Shown here piece after piece: positions 39,518 through 51,129 of a stretch of 64,000 bases of DNA (the stretch's first letter is position 1; the number at the start of each line of letters is the position of its first letter). The stretch covers positions 32,113 through 96,112 of the forward strand of contig JACRJB010000005.1 in NCBI GenBank assembly GCA_016215605.1, read 5' to 3'. The notes beneath the pieces were generated by a model. That model worked only from the letters and a program-made list of their open reading frames with translations. It was not told the origin of the DNA and did no database searches. Source of the DNA: Rhodopseudomonas palustris (GTDB lineage Bacteria; Pseudomonadota; Alphaproteobacteria; Rhizobiales; Xanthobacteraceae). A program made the position numbers and the translations under genes.

Positions 39518-39539
39518 TTTATATCAGTATCGATATAAA
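39518..39539 (-). promoter_or_regulatory. Operator-like inverted repeat of the HigBA operon
   Basis: TTTATATC and GATATAAA arms around a six-base spacer, ending 6 bases before the toxin start codon. It is AT-rich in a GC-rich background, consistent with a combined -10 region and HigA operator. Confidence 0.7.
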
Positions 39540-39562
39540 GAGTCTATGCCGCCTTCGCCTCC

Positions 39563-40234
39563 CTACCTCCTCCGCCTCGGCCCCCTCCGCCTGATCTCCC
39601 GTTCCGGCGGCGTGTGTGCATCCTCCACCAGCGCCATCGCGGCTTCCGGGATGCGGTCGAGCTTGACGCCGCCGGTGCGGAGTTCGAGCAGCGTCTTGCG
39701 CAGGGCGGCGTCGCGGTCGAGCCATTGCTGGCCGGTGCGCGGGGCGGGGCCGGGTTTATTGGGGCGGCCGCGGCCTTTCAGGGTGAGGCGGGCCATGTTC
39801 AGCACCTGCATCGCCTCGATCAGCCGGTCGAGATCGACCGTGGGGGCCTGCCACAGCTCGTCGACGCAGCGCTCGGCGAGCTGGTGCAGCTTGTGGCCGA
39901 GCATGCGCAGCTTCAGCCGTCGGCCGGCGCGCGCGGTCGGCACGGTGTCGCTGGCCTTCGGCGCCAGCGGGTGGCGCTGCCATTTGAACTCGCGGGTCCA
40001 GCGCCCGACGGTGCCCTGGCTGACGCCGGTCTTCGCCGCGATCTGCTTCTGGGTCAGCGAGGTGTCTTCGATCAGCCCGCGCACCAGCGCGACCGTCGCA
40101 TTGGTGTGCAGCCGCTTGCAGCCCTTCGGGCGGCCGCCCGGGACCGGCGGCGGGCCGCCGTCCAGCGCGGCCAGCGCCGGCCGCTCCGACGAGTCGATGA
40201 CGCGAATGGAGGGGAGAAACAGAGGGACTAGCAT
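39563..40234 (-). CDS. HTH DNA-binding protein of unknown role
   Basis: A 223-residue protein with a homeodomain-like/XRE helix-turn-helix (LTQKQIAAKTGVSQGTVGRW, about 75-95) and a long helical C-terminal region (LKLRMLGHKLHQLAERCVDE, LDRLIEAMQVLNMARLTLKG). The start at 40234 has GGAGG five bases upstream; longer starts lack one. The composition suggests a regulator or a terminase-small-subunit-like protein; neither is proven. It precedes an unrelated core gene. Confidence 0.6.
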   Translation of the reverse strand: MLVPLFLPSIRVIDSSERPALAALDGGPPPVPGGRPKGCKRLHTNATVALVRGLIEDTSLTQKQIAAKTGVSQGTVGRWTREFKWQRHPLAPKASDTVPTARAGRRLKLRMLGHKLHQLAERCVDELWQAPTVDLDRLIEAMQVLNMARLTLKGRGRPNKPGPAPRTGQQWLDRDAALRKTLLELRTGGVKLDRIPEAAMALVEDAHTPPEREIRRRGPRRRR

Positions 40235-40433
40235 GCCGACCTCCGCGCAGCGTGGCATCTTCACTATTGAGAATATAAACCTAGAGCGGTCGACGGGCAA
40301 GACCCGGCGGGGGCGGGTCGGCGTCCTCGCCGCCGCGCGCGCGGTCGCGGGCAGGGGATGTTCAGGCGGCGGCGCCGGCCGCCCAGGGCTGCCGCGGGCT
40401 GCGGGCCGCGCCGGTCGGCATCGCCCGACAGCA

Positions 40434-40459
40434 AAATGCCCGGGCGAACCCGGGCATTT
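40434..40459 (-). terminator. Terminator of the DUF1476 gene
   Basis: AAATGCCCGGG-TTCG-CCCGGGCATTT on the minus strand, an 11-bp stem with a stable tetraloop, 28 bases after the stop and followed by TTGC. Confidence 0.8.
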
Positions 40460-40486
40460 GAAACGAAGCGGCGTGACAGCTGCGGC

Positions 40487-40810
40487 TCAGGTGCCGGCTT
40501 TCACTTCCTTGACCGCCTGGGCGAAGAACTCGCCCATCTTCAGGCGGATTTCCTGTTCGGTCACGGTGATGCCCTTGTCGCCGAGGTCCTTGGTGACCTT
40601 GCGGATGACGTCGTCGTCGCCGGCTTCCTCGAGGTCCGCGATCACGACTTCCTTGGCGTAAGCCGCGGCGGCGTCGCCGGAGATGCCGAGCTTCTCCGCG
40701 ACCCACAGGCCTAGCAGCTTGTCGCGGCGCGCCTCGGCCTTGAACTTCTGCTCCTCGTCGAGCGCGAACTTCCTCTCGAAGCCTTCCTCGCGCTTGTCGA
40801 ACGTGGTCAT
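40487..40810 (-). CDS. DUF1476 protein (ATP synthase inhibitor zeta subunit)
   Basis: A 107-residue protein with the start MTTFDKREEGFERKFALDEE, the signature N-terminus of the alphaproteobacterial zeta subunit, and a basic helical middle. Zeta inserts into F1-ATPase to block ATP hydrolysis. The coding region is followed by a clear terminator. No ATP synthase genes lie nearby, which is usual. Confidence 0.92.
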   Translation of the reverse strand: MTTFDKREEGFERKFALDEEQKFKAEARRDKLLGLWVAEKLGISGDAAAAYAKEVVIADLEEAGDDDVIRKVTKDLGDKGITVTEQEIRLKMGEFFAQAVKEVKAGT

Positions 40811-41109
40811 GTCTGAGTTCCGATCTTGTCAGCCGGCGCGCAGGCGCCGGTTTGCGGTGGGCGGGTTCGATGCCTAGATATCCAGAGCGGAACGACAAGA
40901 CAACTGCCAACTAGGACGCAGGCGGACGGGTAAAACTTGAGCGCAACCGGCCGGATCGATTGTGCCGGGGGCCCCAATCAGCTAGGTTGCGGCAAGGCTA
41001 GGTTCTTGTTCTGTTTCCTGTTCCGGCCTTCACGGCAGCTCCGCCGTGGGTCACCATCCTCAGACGGAGCCACCCATCCATGGATTTCAACAAAACACGG
41101 TACATCCCC

Positions 41110-41877
41110 ATGAGCCGGCGACGTCGCATCTACGAAGGCAAGGCCAAGGTGCTGTATGAAGGCCCGGAACCCGGAACCCTGATTCAGCACTTCAAGGACG
41201 ACGCCACGGCGTTCAACGCCAAGAAGCATCAGGTGATCGAGGGCAAGGGCGTCCTCAACAACCGGATCTCGGAGTACCTGTTTCAGCACCTCAACGACAT
41301 CGGGGTGCCGACCCATTTCATCCGCCGCCTCAACATGCGCGAGCAACTCATTCGCGAAGTCGAGATCGTGCCGCTTGAAGTGGTGGTGCGCAACGTCGCG
41401 GCCGGTTCGCTGTCGCAGCGGCTCGGGATCGAGGAAGGCACCCAGCTGCCGCGCTCGATCATCGAGTTCTACTACAAGAACGACCAGCTCAACGACCCGA
41501 TGGTCTCGGAAGAGCACATCACCGCGTTCGGCTGGGCGACGCCGCAGGAAATTGACGACATCATGGCGCTGGCGATCCGCGTCAATGATTTCCTCACCGG
41601 GCTGTTTCTGGGCATCGGCATCCGCCTGGTCGACTTCAAGATGGAGTGCGGCCGGCTGTTCGAGAACGACATGATGCGGATCATCGTCGCCGACGAGATC
41701 TCGCCGGATTCGTGCCGGCTGTGGGACATCAAGTCGAACGAGAAGCTCGACAAGGACCGCTTCCGCCGCGACCTCGGCGGCCTGCTCGAAGCCTACACCG
41801 AAGTCGCCAAGCGGCTCGGCATCCTGATGGAAAATGAGCGCCCGGCCGGATCGGGCCCGGTGCTGGTGAAGGGCTGA
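41110..41877 (+). CDS. purC: SAICAR synthetase
   Basis: A 255-residue enzyme that joins CAIR with aspartate in purine synthesis. Signature segments: [59 protein letters not shown] and [14 protein letters not shown]. The start is taken at MSRRRRIY, the usual alphaproteobacterial N-terminus; an in-frame ATG ten codons earlier (41080) has GGAG at a plausible distance and remains possible. Upstream of purS in the same direction. Confidence 0.95.
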   Translation: MSRRRRIYEGKAKVLYEGPEPGTLIQHFKDDATAFNAKKHQVIEGKGVLNNRISEYLFQHLNDIGVPTHFIRRLNMREQLIREVEIVPLEVVVRNVAAGSLSQRLGIEEGTQLPRSIIEFYYKNDQLNDPMVSEEHITAFGWATPQEIDDIMALAIRVNDFLTGLFLGIGIRLVDFKMECGRLFENDMMRIIVADEISPDSCRLWDIKSNEKLDKDRFRRDLGGLLEAYTEVAKRLGILMENERPAGSGPVLVKG

Positions 41878-41908
41878 CGTCGGGCGGGCGCGAGCGCGCC
41901 CGACGCGA

Positions 41909-42009
41909 CGTCATTCCGGGGCGCGCGCAGCGCGAACCCGGAATCCAGAAGTTGTTACGACGATCGAGATTCCGGGTTCGCGCGCAAAGGGCGCGCGCCC
42001 CGGAATGAC
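41909..42009. repeat. Inverted REP-like pair
   Basis: GTCATTCCGGGGCGCGCGCAG...GAACCCGGAATCC and its inverse, between purC and purS. Confidence 0.82.
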
Positions 42010-42047
42010 CAGCGGGGCAGGGCTCTGCCCGGCATGACGAGGGGACC

Positions 42048-42293
42048 ATGAAGGCACGTGTGACGGTGACGTTGAAGAACGGGATCCTCGATCCCCAGGG
42101 CAAGGCGATCGAAGGCGCGCTGAAGTCGCTCGGCGTCGGCGGCATCGCCAGCGTGCGCCAGGGCAAGGTGTTCGACATCGAACTCGACGGCGCCGCCGAC
42201 AAGGCCAAGGCCGAAGCCGCCCTCAAGGACGCCGCCGACAAGCTGCTCGCCAACACCGTGATCGAGAATTATCGCGTCGAGGTGCTGGGCTAG
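42048..42293 (+). CDS. purS: Phosphoribosylformylglycinamidine synthase subunit PurS
   Basis: An 81-residue protein of typical length: VTVTLKNGILDPQGKAIEGA, SVRQGKVFDIEL, LANTVIENYRVEV. It assembles with PurL and PurQ. It begins a run followed by a small coiled-coil gene and purQ. Confidence 0.95.
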   Translation: MKARVTVTLKNGILDPQGKAIEGALKSLGVGGIASVRQGKVFDIELDGAADKAKAEAALKDAADKLLANTVIENYRVEVLG

Positions 42294-42329
42294 TTTTTGC
42301 TTCCTCGTGTGGAGGCGGAGGGTAGTGCA

Positions 42330-42584
42330 ATGGCTGAAGTCACTCCCGAACTGATGTACGAAGTCCTGAAATCGGTCCAGGCGCGTCTCGCGCAGGTCGA
42401 CGGCAAGGTCGACGAACTGAAGCAGGACATGCAGGCGTTGCGGCACTCGCACAACGGGCTCCGTCAGGAGATCGTCGGCATCCACACCGAACTCGGCAGC
42501 ATTCACGCCACGCTGGTCCGCCACGAACAGCGCCTCGACCGCATCGAACGTCGTCTTGAAATCAACGAAGTGTCGACCTCATGA
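42330..42584 (+). CDS. Small coiled-coil protein between purS and purQ
   Basis: An 84-residue, mainly helical protein: [60 protein letters not shown], with heptad-like hydrophobics. GGAGGCGGAGGG lies upstream. Its stop overlaps the purQ start (ATGA), so it is translated with the purine genes. I recall similar proteins next to purQ in this group. No catalytic motif. Function unknown, possibly unrelated to purines. Confidence 0.75.
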   Translation: MAEVTPELMYEVLKSVQARLAQVDGKVDELKQDMQALRHSHNGLRQEIVGIHTELGSIHATLVRHEQRLDRIERRLEINEVSTS

Positions 42585-43282
42585 AATCCGCCGTTCTCGT
42601 CTTCCCCGGTATCAATCGCGAGCGCGACATGGCGCGGGCGCTGAAGCTCGTTTCCGGCCATGACGCCGCGATGGTCTGGCATGGCGACACCGAGCTGCCG
42701 AAGGGCACCGACCTCGTCGTGGTGCCGGGCGGCTTCTCCTATGGCGATTATCTGCGCTGCGGCGCGATCGCGGCGCGGGCGCCGGTGATGGACGCGGTGC
42801 GCAAATTCGCCGGCGACGGCGGCCTGGTGCTCGGCGTCTGCAACGGCTTCCAGATCCTGTGCGAGTCCGGCCTGCTGCCGGGCGTGCTGATGCGCAACGC
42901 GCGGCTGAAATTCATCTGCCGCGACGTGCATCTGCGCGTCGAGCGCGCCGACTCGCCGTTCACCCGCGGTTACAAAGCCGGCCAGGTGATCAAGGTGCCG
43001 GTGGCGCATGGCGAGGGCAATTACGAAGCCGACGAAGAGACCGTGAAGCGGCTCGAGGGCGACGGCCGGGTGCTGTATCGCTACTGCTCGCCCGAGGGCG
43101 AAGTCGGCGAGAGCTCAAACATCAACGGCGCCGCGGCGTCGATCGCCGGCATCGTCAACGAGCGCGGCAACGTGCTGGGCATGATGCCGCACCCGGAAAA
43201 CCACGTCGAACCGATCATGGGCTCGACCGACGGGCGTGGGTTGTTCGAGGGGCTGGTCGCGCATCTGAAGAAGGCGGCGTAG
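42581..43282 (+). CDS. purQ: Phosphoribosylformylglycinamidine synthase subunit PurQ
   Basis: A 233-residue class I glutamine amidotransferase with nucleophile Cys87 (GVCNGFQIL) and the C-terminal MPHPENH triad region. It supplies ammonia to PurL for FGAM formation. It overlaps the preceding coiled-coil gene by four bases. Followed by REP elements. Confidence 0.95.
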   Translation: MKSAVLVFPGINRERDMARALKLVSGHDAAMVWHGDTELPKGTDLVVVPGGFSYGDYLRCGAIAARAPVMDAVRKFAGDGGLVLGVCNGFQILCESGLLPGVLMRNARLKFICRDVHLRVERADSPFTRGYKAGQVIKVPVAHGEGNYEADEETVKRLEGDGRVLYRYCSPEGEVGESSNINGAAASIAGIVNERGNVLGMMPHPENHVEPIMGSTDGRGLFEGLVAHLKKAA

Positions 43283-43290
43283 TTATTAGT

Positions 43291-43656
43291 CGTCATTGCC
43301 GGGCTCGACCCGGCAATCCATCCTCTTCGTGATCAACTTTGTAGCGCGCTTCGCGCGATGGATGCGCGGGCCTTCGCCGCGACGAAGGGGCTTCGGCCCC
43401 GCAGGCGGGTCAAGCCCGCGCATGCCGAATCTCTCGTTCGTCATTCCGGGGCGCCGCGTAGCGGCGAGCCCGGAATCCATAACCACCATGCTCTCGTTGA
43501 AGAACCGCGACGGACCGTTGTGCGCTCGCCGCGAGTCCAGGGGCTATGGATTCCGGACTTGCGCGCGATGCGCGCAATCCGGAATGACGGGAGAGTGCGT
43601 GTGCTTGTCACCTCTGGATTCCGGGTTCGCGAGCTACGCTCGCGCCCCGGAATGAC
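43291..43656. repeat. Multiple REP-like elements between purQ and a thioesterase gene
   Basis: A TCATTGCCGGGCTCGACCC unit at about 43291, a GGGTCAAGCCCGCGCATGCC unit near 43406, and then ATTCCGGGG-family elements at 43440-43480, 43545-43585 and 43615-43656 in both orientations. No gene in this 393-base gap. Confidence 0.82.
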
Positions 43657-43675
43657 ATCCGCGTGGGTAGTGGCC

Positions 43676-44173
43676 TCAATGACTATCCGCCACCTCGGTC
43701 GGCGGCACCTTGCGTTTCACGCGCTTGATGGTGCCGGAGAAGGTGAACAGCGGGCGGTCGCCGGCTTTCAGAATGCCGCGGACGAAGATCAGCGACTTGC
43801 CGGCGCGGGTGACTTCGCCGGTGGCTTCGATCAGTTCGCCCTCGAATGCCGCGTCGAGGAATTCGGCGCCGAACGCCACCGTCACGCCCGGTCCTTCCAG
43901 CTCGCGCGTCGCGATCGCGAACAGGCTGTAGTCGGCGAAGGTCATGAAGCAGCCGCCGTGCACGGCCTTCATGCCGTTGAGGTGCTTCTTCTCGACGCGA
44001 AACGCGCAGCGCACCCGGCCGTCGTCGTCGATGCGGTGCCAGAACGGGCCGTTGTGGGATTCGAAGGTGTCGCGCGTCCAGGTGCGCCAGCCGGCGAATT
44101 CGCCCTCGGTCGCGATCGTCAGGTCGGGGCGGTGGGAGCGGGGGGTGTCGGCGGTCTGCTGCACGGGCCTCAT
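43676..44173 (-). CDS. PaaI-type thioesterase
   Basis: A hotdog-fold protein of about 165 residues. It contains [34 protein letters not shown], and [19 protein letters not shown], the catalytic-region pattern of PaaI-like acyl-CoA thioesterases. The start at 44173 is weakly supported. Divergent to trpB2. Substrate unknown. Confidence 0.8.
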   Translation of the reverse strand: MRPVQQTADTPRSHRPDLTIATEGEFAGWRTWTRDTFESHNGPFWHRIDDDGRVRCAFRVEKKHLNGMKAVHGGCFMTFADYSLFAIATRELEGPGVTVAFGAEFLDAAFEGELIEATGEVTRAGKSLIFVRGILKAGDRPLFTFSGTIKRVKRKVPPTEVADSH

Positions 44174-44333
44174 CCTTTGGTCGGGTCCTCTCCATAAATC
44201 CGATGCCGCGCTGCAATGCAAATCGCCGGCCGGCGCGGGCGGCGCGATTCAATTGACACGGCGCAATTGGCAGGCCGCCGGCCGCTGTAATACCCTCCCG
44301 GCCGCACCAAGGGGCCGCGTGAGGGAGACCAGA

Positions 44334-45698
44334 ATGAGCGACCAGATCAAGTACGTGCTGGACGAGGAGAACATTCCGAAGTCCTGGTACAATCTCAATG
44401 CCGATTTTCCGAAGCCGGTGCCCGCCGTGCTGCATCCGGGCACGCATCAGCCGGTCGGCCCTTCCGATCTGGAGCCGCTGTTTCCGATGGAGCTGATCCT
44501 CCAGGAAGTCGCGACCGATCGCTACATCGACATTCCGGCGCCGGTGCGCGACGTGTTCCGGATGTGGCGTCCGTCGCCGCTGGTGCGGGCGCGCCGGCTG
44601 GAGCAGGCGCTCGGCACCCCGGCGAAGATCTACTACAAATACGAAGGCGTCTCGCCGGCCGGCTCGCACAAGCCGAACACCGCGGTGCCGCAGGCGTGGT
44701 ACAACAAACAGGCCGGCATCAAAAAGCTGTCGACCGAAACCGGCGCCGGGCAGTGGGGCAGTTCGCTCGCCTTCGCCGGCTCGCTGTTCGGGCTCGACGT
44801 GCTGGTGTTCCAGGTCCGCATCTCGTTCGACCAGAAGCCGTATCGCCGCGCGCTGATGGAGACCTACGGCGCCCGCTGCATCGCCTCGCCGTCGACCGAA
44901 ACCGATTCCGGCCGCGCCATCCTGGCGCAGAATCCGGACAGCCCCGGCTCGCTCGGCATCGCGATCTCCGAAGCGGTGGAAGTCGCGGCGAAGAATCCGG
45001 ACATCAAATACGCGCTCGGTTCGGTGCTCAATCACGTCATGCTGCACCAGACCATCATCGGCCAGGAAGCCATCAAGCAGTGCGAGATGGCCGGTGACGA
45101 TCCCGACGTCATCATCGGCTGCGCCGGCGGCGGCTCGAACTTCGCAGGCCTGGCGTTCCCGTTCCTCGGCCTGCAGCTGCGCGGCGGCCGCTCGCGGCGC
45201 ATCATCGCGGTCGAGCCGGCGGCGTGTCCCACGCTGACCCGCGGCACCTACGCCTACGACTACGGCGACACCGCGCATCTCACGCCCTTGGTGAAGATGC
45301 ACACCCTCGGCTCCACCTTCATCCCGCCGGGCTTCCACGCCGGCGGCCTGCGCTATCACGGCATGAGCGGAATGGTGTCGCACGCCTACGAGCTCGGCCT
45401 GATCGAGGCCCGCGCCTATCACCAGGTGAAGTGCTTCGAGGCCGGCGTACAGTTCGCCCGCACCGAAGGCATCGTGCCGGCGCCGGAATCGACCCACGCG
45501 GTGCGCTGCGCGATCGACGAGGCGCTGCGCTGCAAGGAAGAGGGCAAGGCGGAAACCATCCTGTTCAACCTCTCCGGCCACGGCCATTTCGACATGCAGG
45601 CCTACATCAACTACTTCGAAGGCAAGCTGGTCGACCAAAGCTACGACGAAGCCGATCTGGCGACCGCGCTGGCGGGGTTGCCGGCGGTGGCGGCCTAA
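44334..45698 (+). CDS. trpB2: TrpB2-type tryptophan synthase beta-like protein
   Basis: A 454-residue PLP enzyme of the TrpB2 subgroup. The Schiff-base lysine is K113 in [11 protein letters not shown]. It keeps [16 protein letters not shown] and [15 protein letters not shown] as the phosphate-binding loop. It is longer than TrpB1, with TrpB2-type insertions ([37 protein letters not shown]). TrpB2 converts indole plus serine, or phosphoserine, to tryptophan without TrpA. No trpA or other trp gene is adjacent. GAGGGAGACC precedes the start. Confidence 0.92.
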   Translation: MSDQIKYVLDEENIPKSWYNLNADFPKPVPAVLHPGTHQPVGPSDLEPLFPMELILQEVATDRYIDIPAPVRDVFRMWRPSPLVRARRLEQALGTPAKIYYKYEGVSPAGSHKPNTAVPQAWYNKQAGIKKLSTETGAGQWGSSLAFAGSLFGLDVLVFQVRISFDQKPYRRALMETYGARCIASPSTETDSGRAILAQNPDSPGSLGIAISEAVEVAAKNPDIKYALGSVLNHVMLHQTIIGQEAIKQCEMAGDDPDVIIGCAGGGSNFAGLAFPFLGLQLRGGRSRRIIAVEPAACPTLTRGTYAYDYGDTAHLTPLVKMHTLGSTFIPPGFHAGGLRYHGMSGMVSHAYELGLIEARAYHQVKCFEAGVQFARTEGIVPAPESTHAVRCAIDEALRCKEEGKAETILFNLSGHGHFDMQAYINYFEGKLVDQSYDEADLATALAGLPAVAA

Positions 45699-45702
45699 AC
45701 CC

Positions 45703-45855
45703 GCGTGCCCCGGACGCAGCGCAGCGCGCCGCCCTTGCGGCGTGGTGCGCTGCAGATCCGGGGCCCCGGTGGTCTTTTCCACACACGAAACCGGGATCCC
45801 GGGTCTGCGAAGCAGCACTGCGTGCTGCATCGCGCCCGGGACACGGGAACGGGCC
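45703..45855. repeat. REP-like elements of the CCCGGGACACG family
   Basis: CCCGGACGCAGCGCAGCGCGCC near 45708 and the inverse CGCGCCCGGGACACGGG near 45835 flank a stretch with CTGCGAAGCAGCACTGC. The same family occurs at 58223-58349. Confidence 0.72.
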
Positions 45856-45952
45856 GTGAATCCGCCCAAAAAGGCCTTTCCCCCTCCACCCGATCTTTCT
45901 ACATAACAGCGGTCCGCGCCGGCCCCTCCGGCGCGCCGAGGAATGCTGCCCT

Positions 45953-48163
<2,211 letters not shown>

Positions 48164-48167
48164 CCAC

Positions 48168-48581
48168 CGTCATTGCGAGGAGCACCCGGATCGGCGCTTC
48201 GCGCCGTCCGAGCACAGGCTCCGCGACGAAGCAATCCACGCCGCACGCGTGGCGCTGGATTGCTTTGCTGCGCTTGCAATGACGGGGTCTATGAGGGATG
48301 TCATTCCGGGGCGCTCGCACAGCGAGCGAACCCGGAATCTCGACGTTCAGGGCACGCCGGAATTGCAGAACATCTCGGGATTCCGGGTTCGCTCACTTCG
48401 TGAGCGCCCCGGAATGACTCTCTTTTCTTCGTCATTCCGGGATGCGCGCTCTTGCGCGCAGGCCCGGAATCCATAGCCCCTGGATTCGCGGTAGGGCAGA
48501 GCGCTTCGACTGCCGTGCCCAAGTAACAAGCCTCAGGGGTTATGGATTCCGGGTTCGCGCTCCGCGCGCCCCGGAATGACG
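48168..48581. repeat. Array of REP-like elements after purL
   Basis: A GTCATTGCGAGGAGCACCCG element with CGACGAAGCAATCC (48168-48285) is followed by at least four ATTCCGGGG-family units in both orientations (about 48300-48340, 48380-48415, 48433-48475, 48543-48581). Nothing coding was seen in this 457-base gap. Confidence 0.8.
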
Positions 48582-48620
48582 AACGAGGGGGTGTGTGCGC
48601 GGCTCAGAGACCGCGCGCTG

Positions 48621-49313
48621 CTACTTCCCGCCGCCACCTTTGCGCTGCCGGCCCGCGCCCTCTCGCTTCCAGCTCGTCAGCACCGCGTCGATCACCGTGC
48701 CGATCATCGGCTCGGGTGGGGTCCAGACCATCGTTCGGGTCGCGTGGGGAAACCAGATCATGCCGTGGACGGCGGCGAGCAGGCAGTCGACCGCGGTCTT
48801 GCAGTCGATGTCGGGCGTCGCGTGTTCCTGCAGGAACGCGCCGACCGCGCGTTCGAACACCGCGTAGGCACGTTCGACCACGGCCGAGCGGCCGAACGGG
48901 ACGCCGTCGCCGCTGCGGGCGATCTGCATCGACGGCGCCAGCGTGAACAGCGTTTCGAAATGATCGAAATGATCGAGCCAATAGCGCATCGCGCCGAGTA
49001 ACAGCTTCCGCACACGCGTCTCGCTGTCCGGCTCGGCGTCGGCGATGCGCTCGAGTGCGAGCGTCGCATCGAGCATGTCCTGCTCGCGGATCGCGAACAG
49101 CAGGTCGCGCTGATCGGCGAAGTACTGATAGATCGTGCCGGGCGAGTAGCCGGCCGCCGCCGCGACGGCGCGCAGCGAATAGCCCTCCGCATTCTTGGTC
49201 GCGAGCAGCCGTCGTCCGGTCGCGACGAACGCCGCGCGAACCTGCGCCTTGGCCTCGGGCGAGGTGGCGCGGCTGCGAGCGGATTTGCGGGGCGGGGGGG
49301 GCTTTCCGAGCAT
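48621..49313 (-). CDS. TetR family transcriptional regulator
   Basis: A 230-residue protein. The N-terminal helix-turn-helix is YSLRAVAAAAGYSPGTIYQYFADQRDLLFAI (about 45-75). The C-terminal ligand domain is unlike known named subgroups. The effector is unknown. Divergent from the substrate-binding protein gene, so repression of that gene is plausible. A conserved palindromic stretch lies between them. Confidence 0.87.
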   Translation of the reverse strand: MLGKPPPPRKSARSRATSPEAKAQVRAAFVATGRRLLATKNAEGYSLRAVAAAAGYSPGTIYQYFADQRDLLFAIREQDMLDATLALERIADAEPDSETRVRKLLLGAMRYWLDHFDHFETLFTLAPSMQIARSGDGVPFGRSAVVERAYAVFERAVGAFLQEHATPDIDCKTAVDCLLAAVHGMIWFPHATRTMVWTPPEPMIGTVIDAVLTSWKREGAGRQRKGGGGK

Positions 49314-49668
49314 GCGCGATCCTAGAGCTTTTCCGGTTCGGATAGAATCAGAACCGGAGCTTTAGATTCTTATTTTGAGGCGTTTTCTTCACGCCAACCG
49401 GTCTCCACTTCGCTCGACTACGCGATGGCGTTTCGCCGCGCCGAAATCGCCTCCAGTGAAACGCACTTGCATAATTGAACGCGTTTAATTATCCTTTGCC
49501 CAAGTCCGAAGAACGGACAGATGCGAGCAGCATCGACATCAGGGAGGCTTCTTTGACGGCACTCAGCTTGGAGTTTTCTCGGCGACATCGCTGTCGCCGG
49601 GCGGCGCGATCGCGCGCGCCATCCGCTGCATCCGCGCAGGCGCGCGCCGTCACGGGAGGGCGCCGGCG
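49314..49668. other. Divergent region between TetR and the substrate-binding protein gene
   Basis: 355 bases with a conserved intergenic motif at 49322-49430: CCGGTTC and GAACCGG arms, then TTTAGATTCTTATTTTGAGG and CGTTTTCTTCACGCCAACCGG. I recall near-identical stretches in many Bradyrhizobiaceae intergenic regions. No gene. Confidence 0.55.
49322..49430. repeat. Recurrent Bradyrhizobiaceae intergenic element
   Basis: Contains CCGGTTC (49333-49339)/GAACCGG (49351-49357) and a further CCAACCGG near 49396. The sequence looks like a dispersed palindromic element rather than a specific operator. Recognition is from memory of other genomes. Confidence 0.5.
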
Positions 49669-50898
49669 ATGATCCGCAAGCCGACACGCCGCCAGTTCAA
49701 CGTCACCGCGCTCGCCACCGCATTCGCCGCGACCCTGCCGGCGCCGTTCGTCCGGGCCGCCAGCAAAAACTACGGTCCGGGGGCGAGCGACACCGAGATC
49801 AAGCTCGGCCAGACCGTGCCGCATTCCGGGCCCGGCTCGCTGTACGGCGCACTCGGCCGCGTCGGCGAGGCGTACTTCCAGATGCTCAACGACAAGGGCG
49901 GCATCAACGGGCGCAAGATCAAGTTCCTCAGCGCCGACGATTCCTACAGCCCGCCGAAATGCGTCGAGGCGACGCGGCGGCTGGTGGAGCAGGACGAAGT
50001 CCTGGCGCTGTTCGGCTCGCTCGGCACCGCGACCCAGACCGCCGTGCACAAGTACCTGAACGCCAAGGGCGTGCCGCAGCTGTTGCTGAACAGCGGCGCG
50101 TCGAAATGGAACGACCCGAAGAACTTCAAATGGACCATGGCGGGCCTGCCGCTGTATCCGACCGAAGCGCGGATTCTCGCCAAGCACGTGGTGGCGACCC
50201 GGCCGAACGCGCGGATCGCCATCCTGTATCAGAACGACGATTTCGGCCGCGACTTCCTCGGCCCGTTCAAGAAGGTGCTGCAGGAGGCGGGCGGCACCGC
50301 GCAGGTGGTGATCGAGCAGAGCTACGACCTCACCGAGCCGACGGTGGATTCGCAGCTGATCAATCTGTCGAAATCCGGCGCCGACGTGTTCTTCAACATC
50401 TCGACCGGCAAGGCGGCGTCGCAGTCGATCCGCAAGGTCGCCGAACTCGGCTGGAAGCCGCTGCATCTGCTGTTTTCGAGCTCGACCGGGCGCACCATCC
50501 TGAGTGCCGCCGGGCTCGACAACGCGGCCGGCATCGTCGCCATCCGCTACGCCAAGGAATCCGGCGTGCCGCTGTGGGCGAACGATCCCGACGTGCTGGC
50601 GTTCGAGGAGCTGCGCAAGACCTATTTGCCGAATGTCGATCCCGACAACACCATCGCCTTCGTCGGCTACGGCCAGGCGGTGACGATGGCGGAGGTGTTG
50701 CGCCGCTGTGGCGACGACCTCACCCGCGCCAACGTGCTGACGCAGGCGATCGGGCTCGGCGGTTACCGGTCGCCTTATCTGCTCGAAGGTGTCAGCCACA
50801 GTTTTTCGGCGGACGACTACACGCCGATGAAGACGCTGTTCATCTCGCGGTTCAACGGCAAGGAATGGGACATCTCCGACAAGCCGGTCACCGAGTAG
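49669..50898 (+). CDS. Periplasmic substrate-binding protein, Leu/Ile/Val (Peripla_BP_6) family
   Basis: A 409-residue type I periplasmic binding protein. It begins with a twin-arginine-like MIRKPTRRQFNVTAL signal and a cleavage site near AVRA/ASKN. Conserved strands: TEIKLGQTVPHSGPGSLYG, MLNDKGGINGRKIKFLSADD, and FGSLGTATQTAVHKYL. Ligand probably an amino acid or aromatic compound; the family is broad. No permease or ATPase genes lie next to it, so its transport partners must be elsewhere. Confidence 0.88.
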   Translation: MIRKPTRRQFNVTALATAFAATLPAPFVRAASKNYGPGASDTEIKLGQTVPHSGPGSLYGALGRVGEAYFQMLNDKGGINGRKIKFLSADDSYSPPKCVEATRRLVEQDEVLALFGSLGTATQTAVHKYLNAKGVPQLLLNSGASKWNDPKNFKWTMAGLPLYPTEARILAKHVVATRPNARIAILYQNDDFGRDFLGPFKKVLQEAGGTAQVVIEQSYDLTEPTVDSQLINLSKSGADVFFNISTGKAASQSIRKVAELGWKPLHLLFSSSTGRTILSAAGLDNAAGIVAIRYAKESGVPLWANDPDVLAFEELRKTYLPNVDPDNTIAFVGYGQAVTMAEVLRRCGDDLTRANVLTQAIGLGGYRSPYLLEGVSHSFSADDYTPMKTLFISRFNGKEWDISDKPVTE

Positions 50899-50959
50899 CA
50901 AGCGGGCGTCGCGTCGAAGCCAAGCACCGCGCTGCATCGGAGGCACTTTCGCTTCAACG

Positions 50960-51050
50960 CGTCATGGCCGGGCTTGTCCCGGCCATCCACGCCTTTCCTG
51001 CCGTTCCGTCAGCAAGGCGTGGATGCCCGGCACAAGGCCGGGCATGACGG
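50960..51050. repeat. Inverted REP pair
   Basis: GTCATGGCCGGGCTTGTCCCGG and its inverse CCGGCACAAGGCCGGGCATGACG flank about 35 bases, between the binding-protein gene and the P450 gene. Confidence 0.85.
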
Positions 51051-51129
51051 AGTCTGTGAGCAATCCAGCGATCTACAAAGTGGCTGAGAACTCGGTTCAA
51101 ATTTTGGTCAGGCTTGGGAGAAGACGGCG

